A stretch of DNA of 64,000 nucleotides from Kordiimonadaceae bacterium UBA4441 (GTDB taxonomy: Bacteria; Pseudomonadota; Alphaproteobacteria; Sphingomonadales; Emcibacteraceae), in contig DGPL01000049.1 of assembly GCA_002390425.1 (NCBI GenBank), positions 18,179 through 82,178 on the forward strand. Reading direction: 5' to 3'. Below the pieces are notes generated by a model that searched no databases, was not told the DNA's origin, and worked only from the letters and a program-made list of their open reading frames with translations. Below, one piece after another: positions 36,055 to 46,345 of the stretch. The number at the start of each line of letters is the position of its first letter. Within the stretch, counting starts at the first letter, position 1. The position numbers and the translations under genes were made by a program.

Positions 36055-38283
36055 CTATTTTAGATGGTCATCAAAATAACGTTTCATCGTTTCATAGACA
36101 TGCCTGCGGCGCATTCGGTCGCTTCCCAAACGATGTGTTTGACCAGGGTACGCCATAAAGTCAAACTGGATTGCTTTTTGCTGCATTTCATCAAGTAACA
36201 TACTGGTATGGTTAAATAAAACATTATCATCCGCCATACCATGAAGGACTAAAAGTTTACCTTTTAAACCTTCTACATATGGGAAGACGCTGCTTTTATC
36301 ATAGACATCTTTCCCACCTTCAGTATGACCTAGAAAACGTTCAGTATAATGCGTATCATATAAACGCCAATCGGTAACAGGAGCACCAGAAACACCCGCC
36401 TTAAATACATTGGGTGCCGTAAACATGCTCATTAAAACCATATATCCACCGTAACTATGTCCCTGCACACCGACATTTTCCATATCAATAAAATCAAGTG
36501 TTTTTAAATACTCTGCACCCGCAACTTGATCTTCAACTTCGTATTTACCCATATGACGATACACTGCCCCAGCAAACTTAGTTCCCTTGTTCGACGTCCC
36601 TCTATTATCAAGTGTGAAGACAACATATCCATCCTGCGCCCATACTTGATGTAATAAATTTCCCCAAGATTTCCGAACCAGTTGCGATCCAGGACCACCA
36701 TATAGCGCAAAGATAACCGGGTATTTCTTACCCTTTTCCATATTCGCAGGTTTATACATTTGGTAATGTAGTTCATTTCCATCATTATTTTCGATTACGC
36801 CAAACTCAGGATAAATATGACTTTGCTTGTACGCATAATATGGGTGCCCTTGCTTCAATTGATTTTCTTCAATCCACATCAACCGAGAGCCATCCATATT
36901 GTGGATAGACACTTGAGGTGGCGTTTCTGGATTAGAAAAATTATCAATATAACTCTGACCACCCCCGGCGATAGAAACTGTATGCCAGCCCGCTCTTTTT
37001 GAAATCTTTTTAGGTTTTTTTTCCTTATTACTATTTAAAGGCACACTATATAAATGCCTTTCAAGATAATCGGTGGCGTTACCAATAAAATAAACCTCAC
37101 CCTTTTCTTCATTCGCAGCGATAGACCCATTAACAACCCAATCACCATCGGTTAATTGGTTAATTAATGACCCATCGTTCTTATAGTGATAAATGTGGCT
37201 AAAGCCGCTGCGCTCAGATTGCCATAAGAACTCATAACCATTTTTTAAAAATGTTAAGCCATGATTTAAATTTATCCAAGTATCAGATGTTTCCATTATC
37301 ACTGAGCGCGTACTTGCCGTGTTCGCATCAGCAAAAATAAGCTCTAGCTTTGTTTGTCCTCTATTTTCTTTCTGAAAAAAAACTCCACTACTATCAGGTA
37401 CCCATTTCACTCGCGGTAAATAAACATCTTCTTCATCACCAAGGTCCACCCATTTCGTTTCACCCGATGAAAGCTCAAGGATACCCAATTTAACGGTTAC
37501 GTTTTTACTACCTGCACGTGGATAACGTTCCCTAAGAACATTAAACCCGTCACGCACTATTTCATATCTGCCACGCTCATCGATATTTTTTTCATCAAAT
37601 TGAATATAAGCGATATACTTTTCATCATTTGACCACCAATAACCAGTGTCACGGTCCATTTCTTCCATTGCAATAAACTCAGCAACACCATTTTTTATGG
37701 TCGGAGAATTAGACATAGTTAAGGTTTTGTGGGACTTCGTTTTTACATCAACAACGTGAATATTATCGTTTTCAATGTAAGACACATAATTTCCATTAGG
37801 TGAAAAACGACTGTCTAATTCATATTCTGGATTGTTCGTTAGCCTGTTTGTTTTTCTATCATTTAAGGAATATTCATATAAATCACCACCAAGCGGGAAA
37901 AGCAATTTATCGCCCTCTCTAGACCATGAAAAATCTACGATTCCTAAATTTGTGATCCGCATTCTTTCACGGCGCCCGCGTTCTTCTTCGGAAAGTTCTT
38001 CTTCTCCCCCTGTTATGTCACTCGCCTTTACAAGTAACTGTGCTTTTTTCTCGGCTAGATTATATTCCCATAAATCTAACACACGAGCATCTTCATCACT
38101 GCTTTTTAAAAATGTAACTCGTGCGCCGTCCGGTGAAAATTTTAAGCCTCTAGGAACAGAGCCATTTAAACTACCGTTTTCAGTAATTTCTTTAATCGTA
38201 AGACCATCACTCGCTTTTGCAGAAAAAGCAGCGAATGAAGCTGAAATAAATACGATTTTTAAAAATATTCTCATGGCTGACAT
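36055..38283 (-). CDS. Dipeptidyl peptidase IV-like serine peptidase (S9B)
   Basis: 742 aa with a cleavable signal peptide (FAAFSAKASDG), so periplasmic or secreted. An eight-bladed propeller (residues about 35-480) contains the double-Glu motif EEMDRDTGYWWS that binds the substrate N-terminus, diagnostic for DPP IV. The alpha/beta-hydrolase domain carries the nucleophile in GHSYGGYM (near 610), the Asp in MADDNVLF (near 680) and the His in QTHRLGS (near 715). The residue after the first Gly is His instead of the usual Trp. It removes X-Pro or X-Ala dipeptides from peptides. 70-90 bp gaps separate it from rnpB and the PilZ gene. Confidence 0.93.
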   Translation of the reverse strand: MSAMRIFLKIVFISASFAAFSAKASDGLTIKEITENGSLNGSVPRGLKFSPDGARVTFLKSSDEDARVLDLWEYNLAEKKAQLLVKASDITGGEEELSEEERGRRERMRITNLGIVDFSWSREGDKLLFPLGGDLYEYSLNDRKTNRLTNNPEYELDSRFSPNGNYVSYIENDNIHVVDVKTKSHKTLTMSNSPTIKNGVAEFIAMEEMDRDTGYWWSNDEKYIAYIQFDEKNIDERGRYEIVRDGFNVLRERYPRAGSKNVTVKLGILELSSGETKWVDLGDEEDVYLPRVKWVPDSSGVFFQKENRGQTKLELIFADANTASTRSVIMETSDTWINLNHGLTFLKNGYEFLWQSERSGFSHIYHYKNDGSLINQLTDGDWVVNGSIAANEEKGEVYFIGNATDYLERHLYSVPLNSNKEKKPKKISKRAGWHTVSIAGGGQSYIDNFSNPETPPQVSIHNMDGSRLMWIEENQLKQGHPYYAYKQSHIYPEFGVIENNDGNELHYQMYKPANMEKGKKYPVIFALYGGPGSQLVRKSWGNLLHQVWAQDGYVVFTLDNRGTSNKGTKFAGAVYRHMGKYEVEDQVAGAEYLKTLDFIDMENVGVQGHSYGGYMVLMSMFTAPNVFKAGVSGAPVTDWRLYDTHYTERFLGHTEGGKDVYDKSSVFPYVEGLKGKLLVLHGMADDNVLFNHTSMLLDEMQQKAIQFDFMAYPGQTHRLGSDRMRRRHVYETMKRYFDDHLK

Positions 38284-38371
38284 CAGTTGTTCCCTATTAA
38301 TTGATTAAAACTCATGGATGTTAGCAATGATAAAAAATCAAATCCACTGAAATAAATAAGAAAAAGAAAAA

Positions 38372-38734
<363 letters not shown>

Positions 38735-38740
38735 AGGTAC

Positions 38741-38769
38741 TTCTATCCTTTTTTTGATTAAACATGCAA
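38741..38769 (-). promoter_or_regulatory. Probable rnpB promoter
   Basis: On the reverse strand, TTGCAT (38764-38769) and ATAGAA (38741-38746) are separated by 17 bases. The first RNA base would lie about seven bases beyond, matching the start of helix P1. Confidence 0.5.
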
Positions 38770-38791
38770 GAGAAACGACTTAAAAAGTCAT

Positions 38792-39190
38792 CTATTTCAG
38801 TCTCTCCGCATAATCCCCAAGCATATTTTCAATATATGAAACGTCTTCTACGAACTTTAATCCAACAAATGCATCCGCATGCCAAGATACAAGTGCTTCG
38901 GTAAATTCAAAATCTTTAATTTTAATATTTACTTTGGCCCCTGTCGCTAAAGGCAGATCAAGCTTTAATCTTACGCCACCAAGTGAAATATCATAAAGCA
39001 TACACTTGAATTCAAACTCATTCACAATCAATACGGCAGGCCACACAACAGTGCGCCTTTTAAACGATCGCAATGATACCAAACCGTCCTTGACATTATT
39101 AGCATTAGCGGCTTTCGTTTCCTTGGCTTTTTTATTTTTACGTGCCATTTTTCGAGCTTCCATTTTCTCTAACTCTCTACGATCACTCAC
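38792..39190 (-). CDS. PilZ domain protein with basic N-terminal tail
   Basis: 132 aa. The first 40 residues are charged (KMARKNKKAKETKAANANN). A complete PilZ domain follows: RxxxR as RSFKR, DxSxxG as DISLGG and a final WHADAFVGLKF strand. The tail could bind nucleic acid or a membrane, which is speculation. It is the third PilZ paralogue within 4 kb and lies just upstream of rnpB on the same strand, with a weak inverted repeat GACTT-N3-AAGTC between. Confidence 0.85.
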   Translation of the reverse strand: MSDRRELEKMEARKMARKNKKAKETKAANANNVKDGLVSLRSFKRRTVVWPAVLIVNEFEFKCMLYDISLGGVRLKLDLPLATGAKVNIKIKDFEFTEALVSWHADAFVGLKFVEDVSYIENMLGDYAERLK

Positions 39191-39324
39191 TTGTTTACTG
39201 AAAACTTACTCGATTATATTCAAATAAAGTTACTAAAATATCAATATTTAATATTTTTTTACTGGAAATTACCTTACATCTCGGGCAGATTGGGCAAAAT
39301 TAGTCTTTAAATAGAAGAAATCCT

Positions 39325-39534
39325 ATGAATAAAAGAAATATTTTCCTAATTCCAATGATTACAATATGCTCATTATTTTTAATCAGCGGTTGTGGAAAAA
39401 AAGGGATTGTTATTAAAAATGGTCCCGCTGGCCCTAACACTGGCGATTTAATTGACCCTTTGCCGGATAGTTTAGTAGGTGATAAAGAAAACTCTCGTCA
39501 TAGCAACGAAACACTAAAGCCAGTTATAAATTAG
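39325..39534 (+). CDS. Small lipoprotein, LptM-like
   Basis: 69 aa. Signal peptide with lipobox LISGCGKKG (Cys near residue 23), then a polar, proline-containing tail with no fold. The CGKKG start of the mature protein resembles small outer-membrane lipoproteins of the LptM/YifL group (CGxKGP), which assist assembly of the LPS translocon. LptM normally sits next to lysA, which is not here, so the assignment is tentative. Its end overlaps the convergent amidase gene by 11 bases. Confidence 0.6.
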   Translation: MNKRNIFLIPMITICSLFLISGCGKKGIVIKNGPAGPNTGDLIDPLPDSLVGDKENSRHSNETLKPVIN

Positions 39535-40234
39535 ATTTCTGCTCTAGTAAATTTTCTAATATTTTATATGTTTCTCTATCGATATTACCATCAATGTTGC
39601 TTGGACGAAAATGACGCTGAAAAGCAGTCGTTATTTCACTTGTGTTTCCGTCAACACCATCAATATCATAACCATATTTCGACAAGTTTTTAAGAAAATC
39701 ATTTGCATTTTCTTTTTCAATTAATATGTCTTTATCTTTGGTAACCCAAACGCCAATGCCTTCCTTAGACAAGCTCTCCCAATCAAATAACTCACCTGGA
39801 TCGATTTTTCTTCGCCACGCAATGTCGCTGTGGCCCAAAACATGCCAGGGTTTAATTTGATGTCTTTTTATAATGTCCTTTGAAAGCGATATAACGGATT
39901 TCATTTGCGCTTCTGGGAAAGGCTTATAAACACTCTCATATCCCGGATAAGGGTGCCCCGAATTAACAATTTCAATCCCAATGGAAAGATCGTTTAGTCC
40001 AACATCATCTTCCCATTTGGATATCCCCGCATGCCATGCTCTTTTTTCTTCATTAACCAATAAGAATATTTCACCATCTTCTTCTATAAGATAATGTGCA
40101 CTTACCTTTGCTTCTTTTGAACAAAGCCTCTCTAATGCTTCTTTACCGGTTGCCATTCCCGTATAATGCAGTATCAAATATTTGATTTTACCATTCTGAC
40201 GTTCATCGAAATTTGGTGATTTAACAACCTTCAT
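39524..40234 (-). CDS. N-acetylmuramoyl-L-alanine amidase (Amidase_2, AmpD/AmiD-like)
   Basis: 236 aa, no signal peptide seen. The zinc site is visible as His in LILHYTG, His in RAWHAG (near 65) and the GHSDIAWRRKIDPGELFDW block holding the last His and Asp ligands. The C-terminal 60 residues resemble a peptidoglycan-binding domain (GYDIDGVDGNTSEITTAFQR). It cleaves the bond between MurNAc and L-Ala; lack of a signal would fit AmpD-type recycling of anhydro-muropeptides in the cytoplasm, but the added domain is more AmiD-like. Overlaps the EamA transporter gene by 14 bases. Confidence 0.88.
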   Translation of the reverse strand: MKVVKSPNFDERQNGKIKYLILHYTGMATGKEALERLCSKEAKVSAHYLIEEDGEIFLLVNEEKRAWHAGISKWEDDVGLNDLSIGIEIVNSGHPYPGYESVYKPFPEAQMKSVISLSKDIIKRHQIKPWHVLGHSDIAWRRKIDPGELFDWESLSKEGIGVWVTKDKDILIEKENANDFLKNLSKYGYDIDGVDGNTSEITTAFQRHFRPSNIDGNIDRETYKILENLLEQKSNL

Positions 40235-41114
40235 TTGCTATCACCTTTGAACGTCTTTTTAATTGCCAATCACGATAATGAATTATACCTAATCCGCTAA
40301 GTGTAATCGCAGCTCCCGCAATAAATTTAAGTGTTATGACTTCATCTAAGAAAATCACGGCTGAAATCGTTGCAAAAACAGGAACGCTGACCATAGAGGG
40401 GGAAATCAATGTTACAGGATACCGTCTTAATAAATAATTCATTCCGCCATATCCAACAATTGTCGAAAGAATTGACGTATATAAGACCATGGAAATACCA
40501 ACAATATCAAGATTTTCAATTTGTGAGATATGGTTTTCTTCAAAAATTAATGTCATGAGCAAAAACACCGGTACGCTATAAAATGAAACCCAAGCTTGTG
40601 TTTGAAAAACCGGAATAGCTGTCATTTTTCGCATTAGAATAACACCTAATGAATATAATATCGTGGCGGCTAATATGACTAATACGGCCGACCCTTCTTC
40701 TAAAATTGCGGGCTCTAATGTTATAATCAAGACACCTATAAATGAAACAACAACCCCACCGGAACGCCAGTAGCTCATCTTTTCAGATAAGAAAAAATGA
40801 GCCAGAATTAACGTTATTGGAATATTCATTTGAACCACAACAGACATTGCAGAAACATGATTGGTTAAATCCATACCCAAAAATACAAGAGCAAATTGAA
40901 ACCCACCAATAAAATTACCAAGTACGAATAATTTGAACATAGAACCGGGTAATATTTTTAACCACGGCAATAAGCATACCAAAACAATCGCAAACCTAAT
41001 GAGACCGAAAAGATATGGGTCCAGCTGCTCTAATCCGATTTTCATCACGGCGAAATTCACGCCCCATATAAAGCAAACAAATAATGCAAATAGTGCAAAT
41101 CGGATTGGCATCAA
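40221..41114 (-). CDS. EamA/DMT-superfamily transporter
   Basis: 297 aa with ten predicted transmembrane helices in two repeats of five, the EamA arrangement. It begins ALFALFVCFIWGVNFAVMK, the usual N-terminal EamA signature. The second half has ILSTIVGYGGMNYLLRR and SVPVFATISAVIFLDE. Members export amino acids, purines or other metabolites; no substrate can be read here. Overlaps the amidase gene downstream and follows the J-domain gene by nine bases, so all three may be co-transcribed. Confidence 0.9.
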   Translation of the reverse strand: MMPIRFALFALFVCFIWGVNFAVMKIGLEQLDPYLFGLIRFAIVLVCLLPWLKILPGSMFKLFVLGNFIGGFQFALVFLGMDLTNHVSAMSVVVQMNIPITLILAHFFLSEKMSYWRSGGVVVSFIGVLIITLEPAILEEGSAVLVILAATILYSLGVILMRKMTAIPVFQTQAWVSFYSVPVFLLMTLIFEENHISQIENLDIVGISMVLYTSILSTIVGYGGMNYLLRRYPVTLISPSMVSVPVFATISAVIFLDEVITLKFIAGAAITLSGLGIIHYRDWQLKRRSKVIANEGC

Positions 41115-41123
41115 ATATTTCCT

Positions 41124-41855
41124 TTAGTTAATACCGCGAATTTTACAAATCTTATCATACGCATCATTGATCGCCGACATTTTCTCATTTGCCACGTCAA
41201 TTAATTCTTCCGGCACACCTTGAGCCATCAATAAATCGGGATGATGTTCTTTAATTTGTTTACGGTAAGCAGCCTTTACGGCGGCATCATCGGCATTGTG
41301 ATCAATACCAAGAATAGTATATGGGTCGCTCTGATCAGGACCCATATGGCTTTCGCGAATACGTACAAATTCATTTTCAGGAAAATTGAAAATTTTTGCA
41401 ACCTGCTGCAAATATTCCATCTCTGCCGGATGCATGACACCATCGGCCATCGCAATATGAAAAAGCAAGTCAATGACCTGCTCCAGAACTGCCGGTTGAT
41501 TATGAAATTGTCTATAAAGTTGTGTCGCATATCCTTCAAAGCCGGCGACTTCTTTTTTCGCCATATCAAAGAACCAACCGACTTTTTTTGCTTCACTTGG
41601 AGAAACATGAAATGATTTTTTAAAAACATCAATTTCATCGCGTGTGACAACGCCATCGGCCTTGGCCATTTTTGCACATAATGCAATAAATCCAGCTGCA
41701 AAAACAGCCTGCTCTTGCGAGGCCCCTATTTGTTCTCGGGTTGCCTTACTCGCTTTGCCAGCATAATGAACAGCAGCAGCCCCTAGTAAAGCACCAATTG
41801 GCCCTCCTAAGGCCATGCCTGCAGCACCGCCTAGAATTGTTCCCCATATAGACAT
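41124..41855 (-). CDS. TerB/J-domain co-chaperone, DjlA-like
   Basis: 243 aa. A Gly/Ala-rich N-terminus (GGAAGMALGGPIGALLG) likely inserts in or touches the membrane. A TerB-type helical domain covers about 45-150 (KADGVVTRDEIDVFKK and MADGVMHPAEMEYLQQ, acidic metal-binding-like loops). The last 70 residues are a J domain with DPYTILGIDHNAD and the HPD tripeptide in KEHHPDLL, which stimulates DnaK. This domain order is that of DjlA, a membrane-linked DnaK partner. First gene of a possible three-gene unit. Confidence 0.9.
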   Translation of the reverse strand: MSIWGTILGGAAGMALGGPIGALLGAAAVHYAGKASKATREQIGASQEQAVFAAGFIALCAKMAKADGVVTRDEIDVFKKSFHVSPSEAKKVGWFFDMAKKEVAGFEGYATQLYRQFHNQPAVLEQVIDLLFHIAMADGVMHPAEMEYLQQVAKIFNFPENEFVRIRESHMGPDQSDPYTILGIDHNADDAAVKAAYRKQIKEHHPDLLMAQGVPEELIDVANEKMSAINDAYDKICKIRGIN

Positions 41856-42072
41856 TTTTAATTCCTTGAATTTAATACTTGAAAGACAGTATCAACATAT
41901 GTGCCATTTGATAAAAGTCACATATAAGTCGATAATTCAACATAATTCTGCGATGAAATGAAAAAAAGAAAATGAAGTGAAAATCTATATTTAAAATTGG
42001 CATTATAATTTGATTGAAAATCATTATGATGTAAACTTAATATCTTTAGCATTTACAAAAATTAATTTTCCT

Positions 42073-45000
42073 ATGAATGATAACAATAAATGGCAGTTTT
42101 GGATTGATCGAGGGGGTACTTTTACGGATGTTGTGGCCCGTGACCCTAATGCTCAAGTAGCATCCTTAAAATTACTTTCCGAAAATACGGCTCAATATGA
42201 TGATGCCGCCGTAGAAGCAATAAAAAGGCTTACAGGAACTGACGCGGATCAACAAATTGATCCTAATAATATTGAATCAATCAAAATGGGAACAACTGTC
42301 GCCACCAACGCTTTATTGGAACGAAAAGGTGATCCTACCTTACTCTTGATAACAAAAGGATTTAAAGACGCTTTAAGAATTGGCTATCAAGCGCGACCCC
42401 GCCTATTTGATTTAAATGTCGAACTTCCAGAACAGCTATACGAGCAGGTCATAGAAGTTGATGAAAGAATTGGACCGGATGGTGACATCATCACGCCTTT
42501 AAACCTTGAAAATATCCGTAAAGATTTAGAAACGGCCTTACGCAACGGAATAACATCAATTGCAATCGTGACCATGCATGGATATCGATATTCAAACCAT
42601 GAAAATAAGCTCGCTGATTTAGCGGAAGAAATTGGCTTTAAGCAAATTTCTACGAGCCATAAAACAAGCCCGCTTATGAAATTGGTGGGGCGCGGCGATA
42701 CAACTGTGGTAGATGCCTATTTAAGTCCAATTTTAAAAAGGTACATTGAAAAGATAGAAGATAAAGTCGGAAATATCCCCCTTTATTTTATGCAATCAAA
42801 TGGCGGCTTAGCAAATTCAAAACATTTCCATGGCAAGGATGCCATACTTTCTGGTCCAGCCGGCGGTATTGTCGGTGCCGTTAGAACAGCAAGCCACAGT
42901 GGATATGATAAAATCATCGGTTTTGATATGGGCGGCACATCAACAGATGTTAGCCATTATAACGGTGAATATGAACGTGCCTATGAAACCGTCGTTGCAG
43001 GTGTTCGAATGCGAACCCCTATGATGAATATTCATACTGTGGCCGCCGGCGGCGGATCCATTTTGCATTATGATGATCAGCGTTTTCGCGTTGGACCGGA
43101 TAGCGCGGGTGCATATCCAGGGCCGGCCTGTTACCGAAATGATGGACCACTAACTGTAACTGATTGCAATCTTTTACTTGGGTTTATTCTGTCTGAATAT
43201 TTTCCAAAATCATTTGGTGAAAATTCTGACCAAGGTGTCGATATTGATATTGTTAAAGCGAAATTTAATGAGTTCAAAAGCGCGACTGATAACAATATTG
43301 AAGAAGTCGCCGATGGGTTTCTTAATATCGCTATAGAGAATATGGCAGCAGCAATCAAAAAAATATCTACGGAAAAAGGATATGATGTACGTGATTATAC
43401 ACTTGTCAGCTTCGGAGGTGCAGGGGGCCAGCATGCCTGTAAAATTGCCGACACCCTTGGGATCAAAAGAATATTCCTCCACCGTTTTGCCGGTGTTTTA
43501 AGTGCTTTTGGCATGGGGCTCGCTGACTTACGCACCATTAAAGAAGAAACGATCGAAAAAAGACTTTCCGATGAAAGTGAAAAAATCATTGAAGAAACAG
43601 CGACACGATTAACAAGAGAAACGAAAGCAAAACTAATTGATCAAAATGTGAAAGAAATAAATTTCTCAAGCAAAGCTCACATTAAATATAACGGTAGTGA
43701 TAGTACAATTGAAGTGGACATCGCATCGACACAATCGATGAAAGCACAATTCGAGAACCTCCATAAAAAACAATTTGGGTTTATATCACCAGATAAAGAA
43801 TTAATAATTGAAAAATTGACTATAGAAGCATTTGGTGGCGCCAGTGATGTTAAACTTGAAAAGCAAAACCCAGATGGAAAACTTAGCATTGAAAGAACAA
43901 AAGTTTACAGTAAAGGTGAATGGCTGGAAGCCAGTGTTATTCATAGAAATGAAATAGGTACACGATTAAAAGAAATTACAGGTCCAGCCATCATTCGTGA
44001 AGATCATGGTACTAACTATCTCGAGTTAGGATGGAAAGCCCATAATGATCAGGAAAATAATCTTATATTTGAAAGAGTAGAAGAATTAGAAAGAAATCAT
44101 GCCATTGGGACCGATGTTGATCCAATACAATTAGAAATATTCAATAATTTATTTATGTCAATTGCCGAACAAATGGGGGCAGTTTTAGAAAATGTTGCCC
44201 ATTCCGTTAATATGAAAGAACGTCTTGATTTTTCGTGCGCCTTATTTGATAAAAATGGAAACCTTGTCGCCAACGCCCCACATATGCCTGTACACCTTGG
44301 ATCTATGGGTAAGAGTATACAAACCATAATTCATAACCGAAATGGTGTTATGTCGCGTGGTGATGTTTATATGTTAAATGACCCATATAACGGAGGAACC
44401 CATTTACCAGATATTACAGTGATATCTCCGTGGTTTGAAAAAGATGCAGATTTTCCCTCGTATTATGTTGCCACTCGAGGGCATCATGCAGATATTGGCG
44501 GAATAACGCCCGGGTCGATGCCGCCCACGTCCAAAAATATTAATGAAGAAGGCATTTTATTTGACGACTTTCTACTTGCCGAAAATGGTGTCTTTAAAGA
44601 AAAAGAATTAAAAGATGCTTTACTGTCATCCGAATATCCTGCACGAAATCCTGAACAAAATATTGCAGATTTAAAAGGACAAATTGCCGCCAACGAAAAG
44701 GGGTTAAGTGAGCTTGACCGCATCACAAGTCATTACGGCGAAGAAACCGTCACAGCTTATATGAACCATGTACAAAATAATGCGGAAGAAGCCGTAAGGC
44801 GTGTCATCTATAAATTAAATAATGCCGAATATGATTATCCATTAGATAACGGTGCCCACATTCGAGTAAAAGTGACGGTTGATAAAACCAATAGAAGCGC
44901 AAAATTAAATTTTAACGGCACCAGCCCAGAACTTGATAATAATTTTAATGCCCCATTGGCCATCTGTCACGCCGCCGTTCTATATGTATTAAGATGCATG

Positions 45001-45645
45001 GTTGACGATGATATTCCATTAAATCAGGGATGCTTAAAACCAGTTGAAATAATTGTGCCTGATAAAACACTTTTAAATCCATCACCTCCCCATGCCGTTG
45101 TCGCTGGAAACGTTGAAACGTCACAGGCAATTGTCAATTGTCTGTTCCTTGCCTTTGGTGCTATGGCGGCATCACAAGGAACAATGAATAATTTTACATT
45201 TGGCAATGATGATATCCAATATTATGAAACCATTGCCGGTGGCATGGGCGCAACCGACAAAAACAATGGCGCAAGCGCCATTCAAAGTCATATGACAAAT
45301 AGTCGTTTAACTGACCCTGAAGTGTTAGAATGGCGATATCCTGTTATTTTGAAAGAGTTTAAAATCAGAGAGAATAGTGGTGGCAAGGGTAATTTTAATG
45401 GTGGTGATGGCGTTGAACGTCGAATTCAATTTTTAGAAGATATGCAGGCAGCCATTATTTCAAACAACCGTAACATATCACCAATGGGCCTTAACGGAGG
45501 CGAAGATGCCGCACGCGGTGAAAATTGGCTTTATACAGCAGACGGTAATATTAAATCACTCGGCAGTTCAGAAGAAGTTACTGTCAATAAAGGTGATGTA
45601 TTTATTATTAAAACGCCCGGCGGTGGGGGCTATGGTAGTTCATAA
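42073..45645 (+). CDS. oplA: 5-oxoprolinase (fused hydantoinase A/B type)
   Basis: About 1190 aa from ATG 42073; the frame opens at a TTG (42010) but homology begins with WQFWIDRGGTFTDVVA. Hydrolyses 5-oxo-L-proline to glutamate with ATP. N-terminal HyuA part: MGTTVATNALLERKG, RIGYQARPRLFDL, the ATP-site GFDMGGTSTDVSHY and TVAAGGGSI. C-terminal HyuB part from about residue 680: DPIQLEIFNNLF, DPYNGGTHLPDI, ending in IKTPGGGGYG. Length and single chain match the fused eukaryote-like enzyme rather than the split bacterial PxpABC. Stands alone. Confidence 0.92.
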   Translation: MNDNNKWQFWIDRGGTFTDVVARDPNAQVASLKLLSENTAQYDDAAVEAIKRLTGTDADQQIDPNNIESIKMGTTVATNALLERKGDPTLLLITKGFKDALRIGYQARPRLFDLNVELPEQLYEQVIEVDERIGPDGDIITPLNLENIRKDLETALRNGITSIAIVTMHGYRYSNHENKLADLAEEIGFKQISTSHKTSPLMKLVGRGDTTVVDAYLSPILKRYIEKIEDKVGNIPLYFMQSNGGLANSKHFHGKDAILSGPAGGIVGAVRTASHSGYDKIIGFDMGGTSTDVSHYNGEYERAYETVVAGVRMRTPMMNIHTVAAGGGSILHYDDQRFRVGPDSAGAYPGPACYRNDGPLTVTDCNLLLGFILSEYFPKSFGENSDQGVDIDIVKAKFNEFKSATDNNIEEVADGFLNIAIENMAAAIKKISTEKGYDVRDYTLVSFGGAGGQHACKIADTLGIKRIFLHRFAGVLSAFGMGLADLRTIKEETIEKRLSDESEKIIEETATRLTRETKAKLIDQNVKEINFSSKAHIKYNGSDSTIEVDIASTQSMKAQFENLHKKQFGFISPDKELIIEKLTIEAFGGASDVKLEKQNPDGKLSIERTKVYSKGEWLEASVIHRNEIGTRLKEITGPAIIREDHGTNYLELGWKAHNDQENNLIFERVEELERNHAIGTDVDPIQLEIFNNLFMSIAEQMGAVLENVAHSVNMKERLDFSCALFDKNGNLVANAPHMPVHLGSMGKSIQTIIHNRNGVMSRGDVYMLNDPYNGGTHLPDITVISPWFEKDADFPSYYVATRGHHADIGGITPGSMPPTSKNINEEGILFDDFLLAENGVFKEKELKDALLSSEYPARNPEQNIADLKGQIAANEKGLSELDRITSHYGEETVTAYMNHVQNNAEEAVRRVIYKLNNAEYDYPLDNGAHIRVKVTVDKTNRSAKLNFNGTSPELDNNFNAPLAICHAAVLYVLRCMVDDDIPLNQGCLKPVEIIVPDKTLLNPSPPHAVVAGNVETSQAIVNCLFLAFGAMAASQGTMNNFTFGNDDIQYYETIAGGMGATDKNNGASAIQSHMTNSRLTDPEVLEWRYPVILKEFKIRENSGGKGNFNGGDGVERRIQFLEDMQAAIISNNRNISPMGLNGGEDAARGENWLYTADGNIKSLGSSEEVTVNKGDVFIIKTPGGGGYGSS

Positions 45646-45667
45646 AAAGTAAAATGAATGACTATTA

Positions 45668-46273
45668 TTAAAACGGCCAAAGAGAGAAACCACTACCTAA
45701 ATCTTCTTCGCAACCTTGAAGCTGTGCGGCGTAGGTTTTAGAATAACCATCTACTTTTTTTGCCACACCCATCAACCATTTTTTCTTTAAATATGTTTTA
45801 CGTTTAAAACCGCCATGTCCTTCGTGATAAGCAAGATATTGATTATAGGCATCCCATTTGGAAATTCCGAGTGTACGCTGGGAAATAGTACTATACCAGC
45901 CAACAAAATCTGCCGCATCTTCAAAACGGTCACGGTCGGCGCCATGATTGCCAGTTTGATCCATATACCATTCCCATGTGGAATCTTTCACTTGAGCATA
46001 TCCGTAGGCGCTGGACTTACGGCCCCATGGAATTACCCATAAAAGATAATTACGGCCCGGTTTAGCATCATGCTGAAAACTACTTTCCTGACGTATTATT
46101 GCCAGTTGCACATGAATTGGCGTACCGTATTTTTCACGTACACGTTTAGTTGCTTTATACCAGTCGCTTTTTTCATCAAGAATAGAGCAACTATTGGCAA
46201 CATTTTTAGGGGGCGTGGTCGCACATCCCGCCACGGCGAGTATCACTGCCGCTATGATCGCTTTGCTTTTCAT
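45668..46273 (-). CDS. Transglycosylase SLT-domain lipoprotein
   Basis: About 201 aa from ATG 46273, chosen because it starts the signal MKSKAIIAAVILAVAGC with the lipobox Cys. Longer frames to 46309 exist but no ribosome binding site is clear for either. The SLT-like core has the likely catalytic Glu in AIIRQESSF and the GYAQVKDSTW and YNQYLAYHEGHGGF segments. Lytic transglycosylases cut glycan strands; this short relative resembles the EtgA/MltE-size group. Convergent with the oxoprolinase gene and downstream of rmuC. Confidence 0.85.
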   Translation of the reverse strand: MKSKAIIAAVILAVAGCATTPPKNVANSCSILDEKSDWYKATKRVREKYGTPIHVQLAIIRQESSFQHDAKPGRNYLLWVIPWGRKSSAYGYAQVKDSTWEWYMDQTGNHGADRDRFEDAADFVGWYSTISQRTLGISKWDAYNQYLAYHEGHGGFKRKTYLKKKWLMGVAKKVDGYSKTYAAQLQGCEEDLGSGFSLWPF

Positions 46274-46345
46274 AGTGTCTAAAGAATCAAAAGTCATAAT
46301 AGAAGTCAAGTTATATAACCATTAAGCCGAAATAATGACGCTAAA

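Noticed and set aside
38777..38789. GACTT-N3-AAGTC between the third PilZ gene and rnpB
   Set aside because: Five-base stem without a T run; not a convincing terminator.
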